Shown in pieces: positions 40,931-50,461 of a DNA stretch of 64,000 nucleotides. The position numbers and the translations under genes were made by a program. The notes beneath the pieces are model-generated. The model was not told the DNA's origin and searched no databases. It saw only the letters and a list, made by a program, of their open reading frames with translations. How positions within the stretch are numbered: the first letter of the stretch is position 1; each line of letters starts with the position of its first letter. This DNA is from Anaerolineales bacterium (GTDB lineage: Bacteria > Chloroflexota > Anaerolineae > Anaerolineales > Villigracilaceae): positions 101,228 to 165,227 of the forward strand of contig JACMLM010000040.1 of NCBI GenBank assembly GCA_014379595.1. Reading direction: 5' to 3'.

Positions 40931-42577
40931 ATGAATAACTTACTTAATGTAAAAACCCCAGCCGAATCCATGTCACAGGCACGCAAAGCCGACTACAACC
41001 TGTCCGATCAAGGTACGGCCAATTTGCGTTTGGCATATTGGAATTTACCCACTGAAGCATTGGTGGAGGAAGCTATTTTTCGCAATGAAGGTTCAGTTGT
41101 AATAGGCGGTCCTCTTGTTGCTCATACGGGAAAACATACGGGTCGAAGTGCCAATGATAAATTTGTAGTACGTCACACCGATTCAGAAAACAACATCTGG
41201 TGGGGGGTATATAACCGTCCGTTTGCAGAAGATAAATTTGAAGCGCTATACTCTCGTATGCTTGATTCTATGCAAAACAAGGATGTATTTGTACAAGATG
41301 TGTACGCAGGTGCGGACGAGGAATATCGTCTGCCTGTCCGTTTTGTAACAGAACATGCCTGGCATAGTCACTTTATCCGCAACATGTTCATCATGCCGCA
41401 ATCGCTTGAAGAATATAAAAACTTCATGCCCGAATTTACTATTGTTGACATGCCATCGTTTAAAGCTACGCCTGAAATTGATAGCACAAATAGTGAAACT
41501 TTTATCATCCTATCTTTTGAAAAGAAGCTTGGAATCATCGGTAATACAGCCTATGCAGGCGAGATGAAGAAATCTGCTTTCACGATCCTCAATTATCTTT
41601 TGCCGCTTGAAGGTGTGCTTTCCATGCATTGTTCAGCGAATGTGAATCCCAATGACACCAATGATGTGGCTCTATTCTTTGGGTTAAGTGGGACTGGCAA
41701 AACTACCCTTTCGGCTGACCCAGCCCGCCGCCTCGTTGGTGACGACGAGCATGGCTGGAGCGACAGTGGAGTTTTCAACTTTGAAGGCGGATGCTACGCC
41801 AAAGTCATCGGGCTTTCCGAAGCAGCTGAGCCGCAAATTTATGCAACCACCAAACGGTTTGGGACGATCCTTGAAAACGTCCCCTTTGATTCTGTTACTC
41901 GCATCGTTGACCTTGATGATGACACTCTGACCGAGAATACGCGTTCCTCTTATCCATTGGAGTTCATTGATAACGCTGTCTCTGAAAAACGCGCGGGGCA
42001 TCCAAAAAATATTATCTTCCTCACCTGTGATGCTACAGGAGTCATGCCGCCGATTGCGAGATTAACGCCGGATCAGGCTTTATATCAATTTATTTCAGGT
42101 TACACATCCAAACTTGCAGGTACAGAAGCAGGTTTGGGTAAGGAGCCAGTTCCTACTTTTAGTGCATGTTTTGGCGGCCCGTTCATGGTGCATCATCCAT
42201 CTAAATATGCTGAACTGCTCAAAAATAAGATCGAACGTTACGACGTCACTTGTTGGCTGGTTAACACAGGCTGGGTGGGTGGACCTTATGGTGTTGGGAA
42301 CCGAATTTCCATTAAATATACACGCGCCTTGCTGGATGCAGCACTTAATAAGAAGCTGGACAAAGTCAAATTTACGAAAGACTCGGTCTTTGGTTTTGAA
42401 GTCCCGACACAATGCCCGGATGTGCCCGATGAAGTTTTAAATCCATCTAGTTCCTGGGGAGATAAGAAGGAATATAATGAACGCTATAGAGATTTGGCAA
42501 TGCGCTTCATAGAGAATTTTGCCAAATTTGAAGAAGGCACATCTCAAAATGTAAAAGATGCCGGACCAAAGATATAA
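40931..42577 (+). CDS. pckA: phosphoenolpyruvate carboxykinase (ATP)
   Basis: 548 residues, normal length. The P-loop GLSGTGKTTLSADP (about 256-269), kinase-2 region GDDEHGWSDSG, and NTGWVGGPYGVG near the C-terminus are the family markers. It converts oxaloacetate and ATP to PEP, CO2 and ADP in gluconeogenesis. AGGAGAAAAC precedes the ATG. Followed by a strong bidirectional terminator. The leader with an internal terminator hints at regulated expression. Confidence 0.95.
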   Translation: MNNLLNVKTPAESMSQARKADYNLSDQGTANLRLAYWNLPTEALVEEAIFRNEGSVVIGGPLVAHTGKHTGRSANDKFVVRHTDSENNIWWGVYNRPFAEDKFEALYSRMLDSMQNKDVFVQDVYAGADEEYRLPVRFVTEHAWHSHFIRNMFIMPQSLEEYKNFMPEFTIVDMPSFKATPEIDSTNSETFIILSFEKKLGIIGNTAYAGEMKKSAFTILNYLLPLEGVLSMHCSANVNPNDTNDVALFFGLSGTGKTTLSADPARRLVGDDEHGWSDSGVFNFEGGCYAKVIGLSEAAEPQIYATTKRFGTILENVPFDSVTRIVDLDDDTLTENTRSSYPLEFIDNAVSEKRAGHPKNIIFLTCDATGVMPPIARLTPDQALYQFISGYTSKLAGTEAGLGKEPVPTFSACFGGPFMVHHPSKYAELLKNKIERYDVTCWLVNTGWVGGPYGVGNRISIKYTRALLDAALNKKLDKVKFTKDSVFGFEVPTQCPDVPDEVLNPSSSWGDKKEYNERYRDLAMRFIENFAKFEEGTSQNVKDAGPKI

Positions 42578-42616
42578 AAAAGACCCCGAGTTCCTTGAGA
42601 ACTCGGGGTCTTTTTT
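42576..42616. terminator. bidirectional terminator between pckA and the SET gene
   Basis: AAAAAAGACCCCGAGTTC and its complement form a perfect 18-bp stem with A and T runs on both sides, serving the convergent genes. Confidence 0.9.
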
Positions 42617-43202
42617 ATTCGTAAACAGATGTCGAAATCGGTGAATTGTATTTTTGCGTCTTCGTTCGCATAGCGCGTACAAAAGCGCGTTTCTCAGTGC
42701 GTTGAGCATCGATCTTGCGTTGAACGTGCGGCGCAAAGAATCCAGCATAACGCTTCTGGAGTTCGGGCTTTTGCCAGTCACTGCCGCCAACTTGGCCGCG
42801 GCAATTTGGGCTTCCACATCCGCAATTAAATTCATCATACGGCATGGTATCGCACATGGCATAATCAAAACAAACTTCTTCGCCAACTTTTATATCTCGC
42901 ATTGCAACGAGCCCGATCTGACCCGACAGGCCTGCATTCGGATTGCACGAGTGATTGACATAATCTCCTTCACCGATCGGCCTGGGTACGAGGAAGTGAC
43001 GATCCTCCACTTGAATACACAGACTGCGTTCGATCTCCGGAAGGTGGATAAAGGCGTCCCATTCATAAATGACGCCCCCGAAAACGGCTACGAGCTCACC
43101 CTTATTGATGGGCTTCAACGAATAGATTCCGTTTCCATTGCCATCGGCCTTCGGGCGGCCTTCCAACTTAGAAGACAGATAGGAACTTGGTTGCTTGGAC
43201 AT
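42615..43202 (-). CDS. SET-domain protein methyltransferase-like
   Basis: 195 residues. A SET core with GIYSLKPINKGELVAVFGG, GDYVNHSCNPNAGL (NHSCxPN), GEEVCFDYAMCD (ExxxDY) and a post-SET type FNCGCGSPNCRG cysteine cluster that would bind zinc. The family methylates lysines with S-adenosylmethionine; bacterial targets are mostly unknown. A Lys/Arg-rich C-terminal helix follows. The gene is convergent with pckA and the shared terminator overlaps its end. Confidence 0.88.
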   Translation of the reverse strand: MSKQPSSYLSSKLEGRPKADGNGNGIYSLKPINKGELVAVFGGVIYEWDAFIHLPEIERSLCIQVEDRHFLVPRPIGEGDYVNHSCNPNAGLSGQIGLVAMRDIKVGEEVCFDYAMCDTMPYDEFNCGCGSPNCRGQVGGSDWQKPELQKRYAGFFAPHVQRKIDAQRTEKRAFVRAMRTKTQKYNSPISTSVYE

Positions 43203-43589
43203 TCATATAACTTCCTTTTCTATGGATTAAAGATGAACAGCGCCTCCCCCGGTGGACGAGCCGGGAAAAACGCCATTGATAAATCAATAATACAGTAAAT
43301 ATTCTGCATGTAAAGGTTTTATGCCGTATTAATTCTTTTATTTTTGTTAATGATTTGTTATAGAAAATCCTCGAATACATCATAAAAATATTTTTCAAAC
43401 AGGTTTGACTGCAAAATCGTTATGGTCTTTTTTGAGGATGAAAAAAACGGATCACACCTCGCCCTAAATTGGTTCTATCCATCTGGGATTTCTTTTGCTG
43501 ATTCCTTAAAATCCGAGATCATTATGTTAAATTTAGCTTAAAAAAGGATATATTGGACGCTCAAATAGTGTTGGGATACAATACCATTT
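43203..43589. other. intergenic, 387 bases, AT-rich
   Basis: Divergent promoter region between the SET gene and the acyltransferase. At its right end is a +-strand promoter (43553-43582). I see no further gene, repeat or structure. Confidence 0.6.
43553..43582 (+). promoter_or_regulatory. promoter of the acyltransferase gene, possibly leaderless
   Basis: TTGGAC (43553-43558), 18-base spacer, TACAAT (43577-43582). The ATG at 43590 is only seven bases after the -10, and no ribosome-binding site is seen, which suggests a leaderless mRNA. Confidence 0.5.
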
Positions 43590-44654
43590 ATGATGATTGA
43601 AAGAACCCCTCGTATTCTTTGGCCGGATTTAATTCGAGTAATAAGCGTATTTCTAGTTATCCTGATTCATGTTTCAAGCCTGTTACTTAATGCCTGGGAT
43701 GACCTGTCATTTTCAGATTGGATGGCGGGTAATATATACGATTCTCTTGCTAGAGTTTGTGTACCATTATTATTTATGATCAGCGGGTATTTACTGCTAT
43801 CTCGTCAGGAGAGTATTCGCTCGTTTTACATTAATAGGGTCAGGAAAGTGGTCATACCTTTGCTGGTTTGGTCAGTCATTTATTTGCTATGGAGGAATGA
43901 TTATTCGTCTTATACATTTGTAAACGGCATCAAGGCAATCATATATGCAATTCTGAACCAACCTGCTTTTTTTCATTTGTGGTTTTTATATGCACTGCTG
44001 AGCATATATCTCTTCGTCCCGCTTATGCGGGTTTTTGTACATTCCGCGAATGAAGAAACACTCTGGTATTTTGTCTTTGTTTGGTTTATTTTTGGCCCTC
44101 TACTTGATACTGTTGAACGATTTTTTGGCCTTGATATCGCCATTGATTTGGGATTTGTTACTAGATATATTGGTTATTTTTATCTAGGCTATATTTTAGG
44201 CCGTTTAAGCTTTACAAAATGGATAGTCATTATAGCAGCTGTGGTTTTTGTTACATCATCTACCTATACTGTTATTGCCACTTATCAGGCATCTGCGGCA
44301 AACGGTGATTATATTGATTTTTATCATATCTATCTCAGTGTCAATGTTGTTTTTATGTCACTTTCTGCCTTTATACTGCTAAAGACACTCGGAGAAAAGA
44401 TTGATACTCAAGCAAACACAGTTTTAATAACCTGGATTCGCGCCATGTCAGATGCCAGCTTTGGCATATATTTAATTCATGCAATGATCCTTACATTTTT
44501 GCGAAAAGGCGATTTTGGTTTTGAGTTATCTGGTTTTTCCGGCCCTGCTTTTATAGCTGTTCCCTCTACTGTGATGGCAGCATTCCTTATTTCATGGATT
44601 GTTGTCGTGATCTTGCAAAAGATACCGTTCCTAAGAGTTATTGTTCCTCGTTAG
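43590..44654 (+). CDS. acyltransferase 3 family membrane protein
   Basis: 354 residues with about ten membrane helices. RILWPDLIRVISVFLVILIH is the diagnostic N-terminal helix (catalytic-type His near 32) and ISGYLLL near 65 follows. Family members O-acylate sugars of cell-wall or exported glycans. The coding sequence is more AT-rich than neighbours. A second ATG follows directly as codon 2. Convergent with the kinase-like gene, ending one base before it. Confidence 0.85.
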   Translation: MMIERTPRILWPDLIRVISVFLVILIHVSSLLLNAWDDLSFSDWMAGNIYDSLARVCVPLLFMISGYLLLSRQESIRSFYINRVRKVVIPLLVWSVIYLLWRNDYSSYTFVNGIKAIIYAILNQPAFFHLWFLYALLSIYLFVPLMRVFVHSANEETLWYFVFVWFIFGPLLDTVERFFGLDIAIDLGFVTRYIGYFYLGYILGRLSFTKWIVIIAAVVFVTSSTYTVIATYQASAANGDYIDFYHIYLSVNVVFMSLSAFILLKTLGEKIDTQANTVLITWIRAMSDASFGIYLIHAMILTFLRKGDFGFELSGFSGPAFIAVPSTVMAAFLISWIVVVILQKIPFLRVIVPR

Positions 44655-44655
44655 C

Positions 44656-46641
44656 TCACTGCACCCACTGCGGACCCCAATCTGGTTCGGGGTTATTGGT
44701 GAGCTGCACCTGGTTTTCTCCATCGGCACGCATAATGTACAAATCTGCCTGGTCATCGTTGCGAAGGGAATTGAACACAATATATTGACCATCGGGTGAA
44801 TATACTGCGCCTGCATTATTTCCGCCGTCTGTCAGTTGAGTCGCATCGCCCGTAGACGCATCCAGCCGAAAAATATCTTTGTCTTCAAATGGACCCGCGT
44901 AGATCAAAAGATATTTGCTATCAGGAGACCAGTCAATGCTGCCACCGATTCCTTGCAACCCTTCCGAAAGGCGAACATGATTTTTTCCATTCGTGTCCAT
45001 GGTGAATATTTCATATTCTAATGGAATCCCAACTGACATGGCATACGCGATCTTTTCCCCATCAGGTGACCATGATGCTCCAACGATTGTGTTTGGCCCT
45101 GTGTAAACCAGGTGCGGATTCAATCCATCTGCGTTGACCATCCAAATCGATGTAGGGCCATCTGATACACGGTTGGCAAAGACAATTCTTCTGCCATCTG
45201 GAGAATAATCTGGTGAGATAACATTTCCCACATTTTGAGTGATCTGAAATAATTCCTTTTGACCAAATAATAAGAGATATAAATCAAACGCGCCATTACG
45301 GTTGGATGAAAATAATAATGAAGTGCCATCAGGTGTGAAGACTGGATAATAATTGCTGGCGGCCATGTCGGTGAGCTGCGAGTAGTTTGTGCCATCACGA
45401 TTGACCATGCATAGTTGATTAAAGTCTCCACGGGTGCAGGTGAACGCAATGCGGCCGCCGTATTCAAGGGTTGGCCTGGGTAATGGCGTAATGGTTGGCG
45501 GGGGAGTGTAATCTGAAGCAAAGGCAGTGAATTGTATTGGTGTGGCAATGGGTATGGGTGCAGGCCGCACAAACCAAAACAATGATATTAAACCAGCCAT
45601 CATTGCGAATATAAAAATTGGGACGATGCCAATACGTGCTCTGTTCTTTTTTGGCTGGATGGTTGTTACCGCAGCGAGACGGTCTTCAAGAGACGGAAGG
45701 TCTTGAGTGAGGATATTCTGCTTGGGTGGCGGCAGGAATTGCCATTCGTTAAGAATTGCTGAGGTGACAGGAGCAGTTTTCGGGTCAGTGCGAAGCGGGA
45801 CTGCATCCACAGAAATATGAGCGGCGAGAGCAAGTGATGATAGAAGTTCTGTGGTGGTCTTGAGTCTGTCTGTAGGTTTTTTGCGTAGTGCCCAGAGCAG
45901 CATGCGTGAAAAGTGATCAGGAATTTCTTTGTTGAGCGAAATAGGTGTTGACGGTGTGATGTCGAGATGTGTTTTGCGAATCGCCTCACTTGATTTTGGC
46001 GCGGACTTGCCATTGATCCATGCGCCAGTTGTTAGCTCGTAGAGTATGACCGCGAGCGCATATATATCTGCGGCGGGGCTGAGAGGCTGGGCAATGAATT
46101 GCTCGGGTGAAAAATAGAGACGTTGATACTTGCTGAGCTTGCGTGTAACTTTTTCGCCGATTCGCCTCGCGGTGCCAATACCGCTGATGGAAATTTCGCC
46201 GCGTTTATTGACGTGGATTAATTCAGGTGAGAGGTTGAGATGTAAATAATTTTGTTTGTGAAGTGTTTCGAGTGCGCTGCAAATAGCTTTGGCATAAACA
46301 AGTGATTCATTTACATTGATTGGTGCATTATTGAGCACATCACGCAGAGATGGGCCGTCTACCCATTCTTCTAGCAGAAAGGCAGCCGTGGGAGTTTGAT
46401 GTAAACCAAAATATGGAACTAAATAAGGATTTGAAATACCCCGTAATTTATTTACTTCAACGTCAATTTCCTTGAGCGCTTCGACATTATCTGATATTGT
46501 ATTTGGGAGATGAGTAATTGCAAATGATTTATTACTGCGTATGTCAGTAGCACGATAAAGATCACCGATGGGCGTTAGCGCGACGAAACTTTCAATGTGA
46601 TATTGGTTGACAAGCGTTTGACCTACAAGCGTCGGAGGCAT
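44656..46641 (-). CDS. Ser/Thr kinase-like pseudokinase fused to a TolB-like propeller
   Basis: 661 residues: kinase-fold N-terminus (1-275), one membrane helix (about 338-358), then PD40/TolB-like beta-propeller repeats (390-661, with PVFTPDGTSLLFSSNRNGAFD and YSPDGRRIVFANR). Key catalytic residues are gone: the VAIK Lys is Thr43, the HRD Asp is Asn136 (HLNLSP), and DFG reads GIG (154-156), while YFSPEQ near 176 is kept. So it probably binds a ligand or partner and signals across the membrane without phosphorylating. Confidence 0.85.
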   Translation of the reverse strand: MPPTLVGQTLVNQYHIESFVALTPIGDLYRATDIRSNKSFAITHLPNTISDNVEALKEIDVEVNKLRGISNPYLVPYFGLHQTPTAAFLLEEWVDGPSLRDVLNNAPINVNESLVYAKAICSALETLHKQNYLHLNLSPELIHVNKRGEISISGIGTARRIGEKVTRKLSKYQRLYFSPEQFIAQPLSPAADIYALAVILYELTTGAWINGKSAPKSSEAIRKTHLDITPSTPISLNKEIPDHFSRMLLWALRKKPTDRLKTTTELLSSLALAAHISVDAVPLRTDPKTAPVTSAILNEWQFLPPPKQNILTQDLPSLEDRLAAVTTIQPKKNRARIGIVPIFIFAMMAGLISLFWFVRPAPIPIATPIQFTAFASDYTPPPTITPLPRPTLEYGGRIAFTCTRGDFNQLCMVNRDGTNYSQLTDMAASNYYPVFTPDGTSLLFSSNRNGAFDLYLLLFGQKELFQITQNVGNVISPDYSPDGRRIVFANRVSDGPTSIWMVNADGLNPHLVYTGPNTIVGASWSPDGEKIAYAMSVGIPLEYEIFTMDTNGKNHVRLSEGLQGIGGSIDWSPDSKYLLIYAGPFEDKDIFRLDASTGDATQLTDGGNNAGAVYSPDGQYIVFNSLRNDDQADLYIMRADGENQVQLTNNPEPDWGPQWVQ

Positions 46642-46690
46642 ATAGGGATTCTAATTTTCTTCATCTTGTAATTACACTTAGAATAAAGTT

Positions 46691-46891
46691 TTATAACGCC
46701 CACGCGAGCATCAAGCCAAAGATCGAGATGATCAATCCAATGTGCAGTAATAGGTTACTGGTGGCCAAAATACTACCGGGGAAAATAAACTGAATTAGTA
46801 AATTACAGACGATCAAAAATAAACCAATAATGGGAAGCAGGCCTTTTCGATGTGCAAGGAATTCAGACATGAAATCCAATAATTTTGACAT
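46691..46891 (-). CDS. small two-helix membrane protein
   Basis: 66 residues with two hydrophobic segments (about 19-36 and 44-64); begins MSKLLDFMSEFLAHRKGLLP. Not recognised. Its ATG overlaps the hflX stop (TAATG, 46891), so it is translated with hflX. A conserved hflX-adjacent small membrane protein would fit, but I have no family name for it. Confidence 0.65.
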   Translation of the reverse strand: MSKLLDFMSEFLAHRKGLLPIIGLFLIVCNLLIQFIFPGSILATSNLLLHIGLIISIFGLMLAWAL

Positions 46892-48273
46892 TATGCTTCC
46901 TCCAGATCATCTTCTTCGATTTCTTCAATATCATTGTGTACATGTTTAGGTTGGCCATTTTTTGCATGCCATGGAGCAAATTGAGCCAAGAGTCTGCCGG
47001 GGATTCTTCCTTGCATGACCATGCCGCCACGTTCATGTTCCACGCGCTCCACTTGTCCCAGTTCGTGAAAAAGTGAGATCAATGCGCCTTGTTTATATGG
47101 AAGGCGCACGTGGATCGGGGAATAGGATTCAAATAATTCTTCTCGCATCAAATGGACCAGGTCTGTAATGCCGGTACCTGTCATGGCTGAGATGGAAACA
47201 GCCTTTGGAAAACTCTTTAGAATTTCGCGCGCATTTTCTGGATGATGTAAAAGATCCGCTTTGTTCAATGCAGTCACCATTGGAATATGACTCGCATCGA
47301 TTTCTTTTAATGTTTCTTGTACAGCTTGGAATTGATTGAGTGCATTGGGATGTGAAATATCCACGACATGCAACAACAAATCGGCTTCTGCGATTTCTTC
47401 CAAAGTTGCATGAAAAGCAGCGACCAATGCTGTAGGAAGTTTTTGAATAAACCCAACTGTGTCTGTGATCAAGGCTAATTCATCGCCGGGCAATTGCACG
47501 CGGCGAGTGGTTGGGTCGAGTGTCGCAAACAATTGATTCGCTACATGTACGTCTGATTTCGCTAGCCGATTTAGAAGAGTAGATTTGCCTGCATTCGTGT
47601 ATCCAACAAGGGCTACCGTTGGAATTCTTGAACGTTTCCGCTGAGCACGATATCTCATGCGATGGGCTTCTACTTTTTCAAGTTCGTGCTTGATGTGAGT
47701 AATGCGTTTGCGGATAGCGCGCTTATCTACTTCCAGTTGTGTTTCGCCAGGGCCGCGCAAACCAACGCCGCCAGTGGAGCCAGCACGTCCACCACCGCCA
47801 CCAGCTTGTCTTTCGAGGTGAGTCCATTGGCGGGTGAGGCGCGGCAGGTTGTATTCGTATTGTGCAAGTTCAACTTGTAACATACCTTCACTGGTATGTG
47901 CATGTTGCGCGAAGATATCAAGGATCAATGCAGTACGGTCCAATACACGGATGTTGATCAGCGCTTTTTCTAATTCGCGTTGGTGGCGTGGTGAAAGCTC
48001 ATCATCGAAGATGACTACATCTGCAAGTGTTTCTTCGGCAAGAGCTTTTAATTCCTCGATCTTACCGGGGCCGATATATGTTTCTACATGAGGACGGTTG
48101 AGCTTTTGTGTAAGTTCGCCGACTACATCCACACCTGCGGTATCCGCAAGCAGAGCAAGTTCTGCAAGAGAATCTTCAAGCGCGAGTAGATGTGTATTTC
48201 CACGAACTTCTACGCCAACGAGAAAAGCACGTTCACGCGGCGGTGTTGTTGGTTGAGGGATTTTCTTGGGCAC
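46891..48273 (-). CDS. hflX: GTPase HflX
   Basis: 460 residues. An N-terminal HflX domain (to about 200) with the GGRGSTGG-type loop (GGGGGRAGSTGGVGLRGPGE), followed by the GTPase domain with GYTNAGKST (P-loop, about 227), DTVGFI and NKAD. The family helps split or rescue ribosomes under stress. A GTG start (48273) follows GGAAAT and overlaps the upstream histidine kinase by 41 bases, an unusually long overlap; a later start is possible. Confidence 0.92.
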   Translation of the reverse strand: MPKKIPQPTTPPRERAFLVGVEVRGNTHLLALEDSLAELALLADTAGVDVVGELTQKLNRPHVETYIGPGKIEELKALAEETLADVVIFDDELSPRHQRELEKALINIRVLDRTALILDIFAQHAHTSEGMLQVELAQYEYNLPRLTRQWTHLERQAGGGGGRAGSTGGVGLRGPGETQLEVDKRAIRKRITHIKHELEKVEAHRMRYRAQRKRSRIPTVALVGYTNAGKSTLLNRLAKSDVHVANQLFATLDPTTRRVQLPGDELALITDTVGFIQKLPTALVAAFHATLEEIAEADLLLHVVDISHPNALNQFQAVQETLKEIDASHIPMVTALNKADLLHHPENAREILKSFPKAVSISAMTGTGITDLVHLMREELFESYSPIHVRLPYKQGALISLFHELGQVERVEHERGGMVMQGRIPGRLLAQFAPWHAKNGQPKHVHNDIEEIEEDDLEEA

Positions 48274-49513
48274 TTATTTCCGTTTCCGATTCTATGTTTG
48301 ATTGTTCAAATTGTCCGAAAAACTTTGTGATTAGTGGGTCCGTTGGCTCAGTGCGTGTAGGCAATAAGATGTGAAAGGTTGAACCCTTCAATTTTACTTC
48401 GTCAAAACCTTCTGACTCTACCCATATCGTACCACCATGTGCTTCGATGATTCCGCGTGTAATGGGTAGGCCTAAGCCGGGGCCGCCACCTTTGAATTTT
48501 GTCCTGCCGCTGGAGTGTAAATCTGTTCGGCCAAGTTGACCGAACTTCTCAAAGATCGTGGCTTGATGTTCAGGCGAGATTCCGATACCAGTATCAGAGA
48601 CCGTGATCTCTATAAAACCGGGGAGCATGCGTCCGCTCATGGTGATCGTGCCTTCGTCTGGTGTGTATTTGACGGCGTTAGTGGCCACATTGAGGAACGC
48701 TTGATATAGGCGTTCCGAGTCGCCATAGATCATGATCTCACTACCTTCGAACTGGTTTACTGTGAGGATCTGGTTGCGTTCAGTGATGGTTTTTGTAAGC
48801 TCTGTTTTCAACAGTCTAATGAGATGAGAGATCCACAACGGTTGATAATGGAGCACAAGTAAATTGTTGTCAATTAAAGAAACGTCGATCATATCATCAA
48901 TAATATGGCGCAGGCGATGTATGCCGGTGTTTACCCCTTTGAGCAAACTCTCGATCTGTGACTGATGTGAACCTTCGGCCACATCCACCATCATGGATGT
49001 ATATCCTTCGATCAGAGTCAGCGGCGTTTTTAATTCATGCGCCGCCACCGAAATAAAATTGGATTTGTTACGATCCAGTTGTTGAAGTTTATCCTGCACC
49101 TTGTTGAGCTCACTGGAGATATGAGCCACACGTGTTTCCATTTCATAGCGGACAACCACGCTTAAGCTGTGTGTATAAATTGGAATGATGGCTGCGAGCA
49201 AGTCCAGTGCATCTTTTTTTGTGAGATGTTCGCGTGTCACTTCTATTGTGAGAGTGATCATGCGGTTGATTACAAACGAAACGTAATAATCACCTTCGTC
49301 TAAATTTGTCTCAGTGGGCGCATGTCCCCAATCGTATAAGATCGGGTCAAGCCAGGCTGTATCCCCAGATGTAATCGTTTGTTCAAGCAGGTCGTAAAAG
49401 CGTTCGAGCTGCTCCGCGAAGCCGGCACGAACACCCTCGCCGCTTGCCAATTCGCGGGAGATGCGCTCTATAAGGGGAGTGCGTATGCTCTGCAGTGATT
49501 TTCTCAGCGCCAT
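48233..49513 (-). CDS. sensor histidine kinase
   Basis: 426 residues: an N-terminal sensing region without membrane helices (1-125), a coiled coil (130-150), HisKA with AAHELKTPL (His159), and HATPase_c with NVATNAVKYT, DTGIGIS and GGPGLGL. It is an orthodox kinase; its response regulator is not adjacent. A hydrophilic tail of about 50 residues follows the ATPase domain and overlaps hflX coding. Confidence 0.88.
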   Translation of the reverse strand: MALRKSLQSIRTPLIERISRELASGEGVRAGFAEQLERFYDLLEQTITSGDTAWLDPILYDWGHAPTETNLDEGDYYVSFVINRMITLTIEVTREHLTKKDALDLLAAIIPIYTHSLSVVVRYEMETRVAHISSELNKVQDKLQQLDRNKSNFISVAAHELKTPLTLIEGYTSMMVDVAEGSHQSQIESLLKGVNTGIHRLRHIIDDMIDVSLIDNNLLVLHYQPLWISHLIRLLKTELTKTITERNQILTVNQFEGSEIMIYGDSERLYQAFLNVATNAVKYTPDEGTITMSGRMLPGFIEITVSDTGIGISPEHQATIFEKFGQLGRTDLHSSGRTKFKGGGPGLGLPITRGIIEAHGGTIWVESEGFDEVKLKGSTFHILLPTRTEPTDPLITKFFGQFEQSNIESETEISAQENPSTNNTAA

Positions 49514-49558
49514 TGGATATAAGTTTACGCCCAGTTTAGTTTTTTGACCATGCCATAT

Positions 49559-50461
49559 TTATTGTATGGATTGTTCAACGATCCAATGCCACAATGTTTC
49601 ACCGACGGCTTGCAAACTTTCCGCAGATACTTTGTCAGGTGTATCTTGCGTGGTATGCCAGTATTGATAATCAAAGTCTATGATGTCTACGGCAGGGATG
49701 CCCGCCTCAAGAAATGGAGTGTGGTCATCCAACATGCTGTATTTTTCTTCCTTGATGAACTTGTCAGCAAATCCCAACTTGGCAGCAGTATCCCAGATCT
49801 GATTGCGGATCTCAACATTTGAATTCTTTTCAAGGTGGATGTTCAAATCTGCATCACCGATCATATCCACGATGACAACTGCCTCTGCTTCGACGAATAT
49901 ATCTTCTGTGAAGGCTCGCGAACCTAATATCCAATCCCAACCCTCAATGCGTCCGTTGTCTTCTGTATCGAAGAAAACCAGCCAGACAGGAACAGTATCT
50001 TCTGGCAGAGTGCGCGCAAGTTCGAGTAAGACCGATACGCCCGATGCACCGTCATTTGCGCCGGGGACTGGCTCAGTGTGTTTATTTGGATCAGGGTCGT
50101 TATCTGCAAAAAAGCGCGTATCGTAATGAGCGCCGATGATGACCTTTGTGTCTTCATAGCTGCGTTTCGCGATGATGTTGTAAATGGGATGTCCTAATCG
50201 TTCTGCCTCGTGGACTTGAACGATCCAGCCGGCTGATTCCAATTCTGCACGAATCCATTCGCGGATTTGAGCATGTCCCTCGGAGCCAGGTGTACGCGGC
50301 CCGAAAGCGACTTGCGTTTCCACGTCTGCTAAAGCGCGGGAACCGTCGAAGGAAGCAGAAGCAGGCTCACGGTTAAGGAATGAAGCGGTATACCATCCGA
50401 TGACGAGAGTCAACAAGATACCGATCAAAATTAAATAGATGGATACAGCGCGTTTGGTCAT
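49559..50461 (-). CDS. M28-family zinc peptidase
   Basis: 300 residues with an N-terminal membrane anchor (about 8-27). The zinc-site pattern of M28 aminopeptidases/glutaminyl cyclases is visible: GAHYDTRF (His near 110), GANDGASG (Asp, near 135), FFDTEDNGR (Glu-Asp, near 165), MIGDADL and WHTTQDTPD near the end. It probably acts outside the cell on peptides. The ATG overlaps the trmFO stop (50458-50461). Confidence 0.85.
   Translation of the reverse strand: MTKRAVSIYLILIGILLTLVIGWYTASFLNREPASASFDGSRALADVETQVAFGPRTPGSEGHAQIREWIRAELESAGWIVQVHEAERLGHPIYNIIAKRSYEDTKVIIGAHYDTRFFADNDPDPNKHTEPVPGANDGASGVSVLLELARTLPEDTVPVWLVFFDTEDNGRIEGWDWILGSRAFTEDIFVEAEAVVIVDMIGDADLNIHLEKNSNVEIRNQIWDTAAKLGFADKFIKEEKYSMLDDHTPFLEAGIPAVDIIDFDYQYWHTTQDTPDKVSAESLQAVGETLWHWIVEQSIQ

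Noticed and set aside
42654..43298. 214-codon plus-strand frame opposite the SET gene
   Set aside because: The SET motifs and post-SET cysteines on the other strand are decisive.
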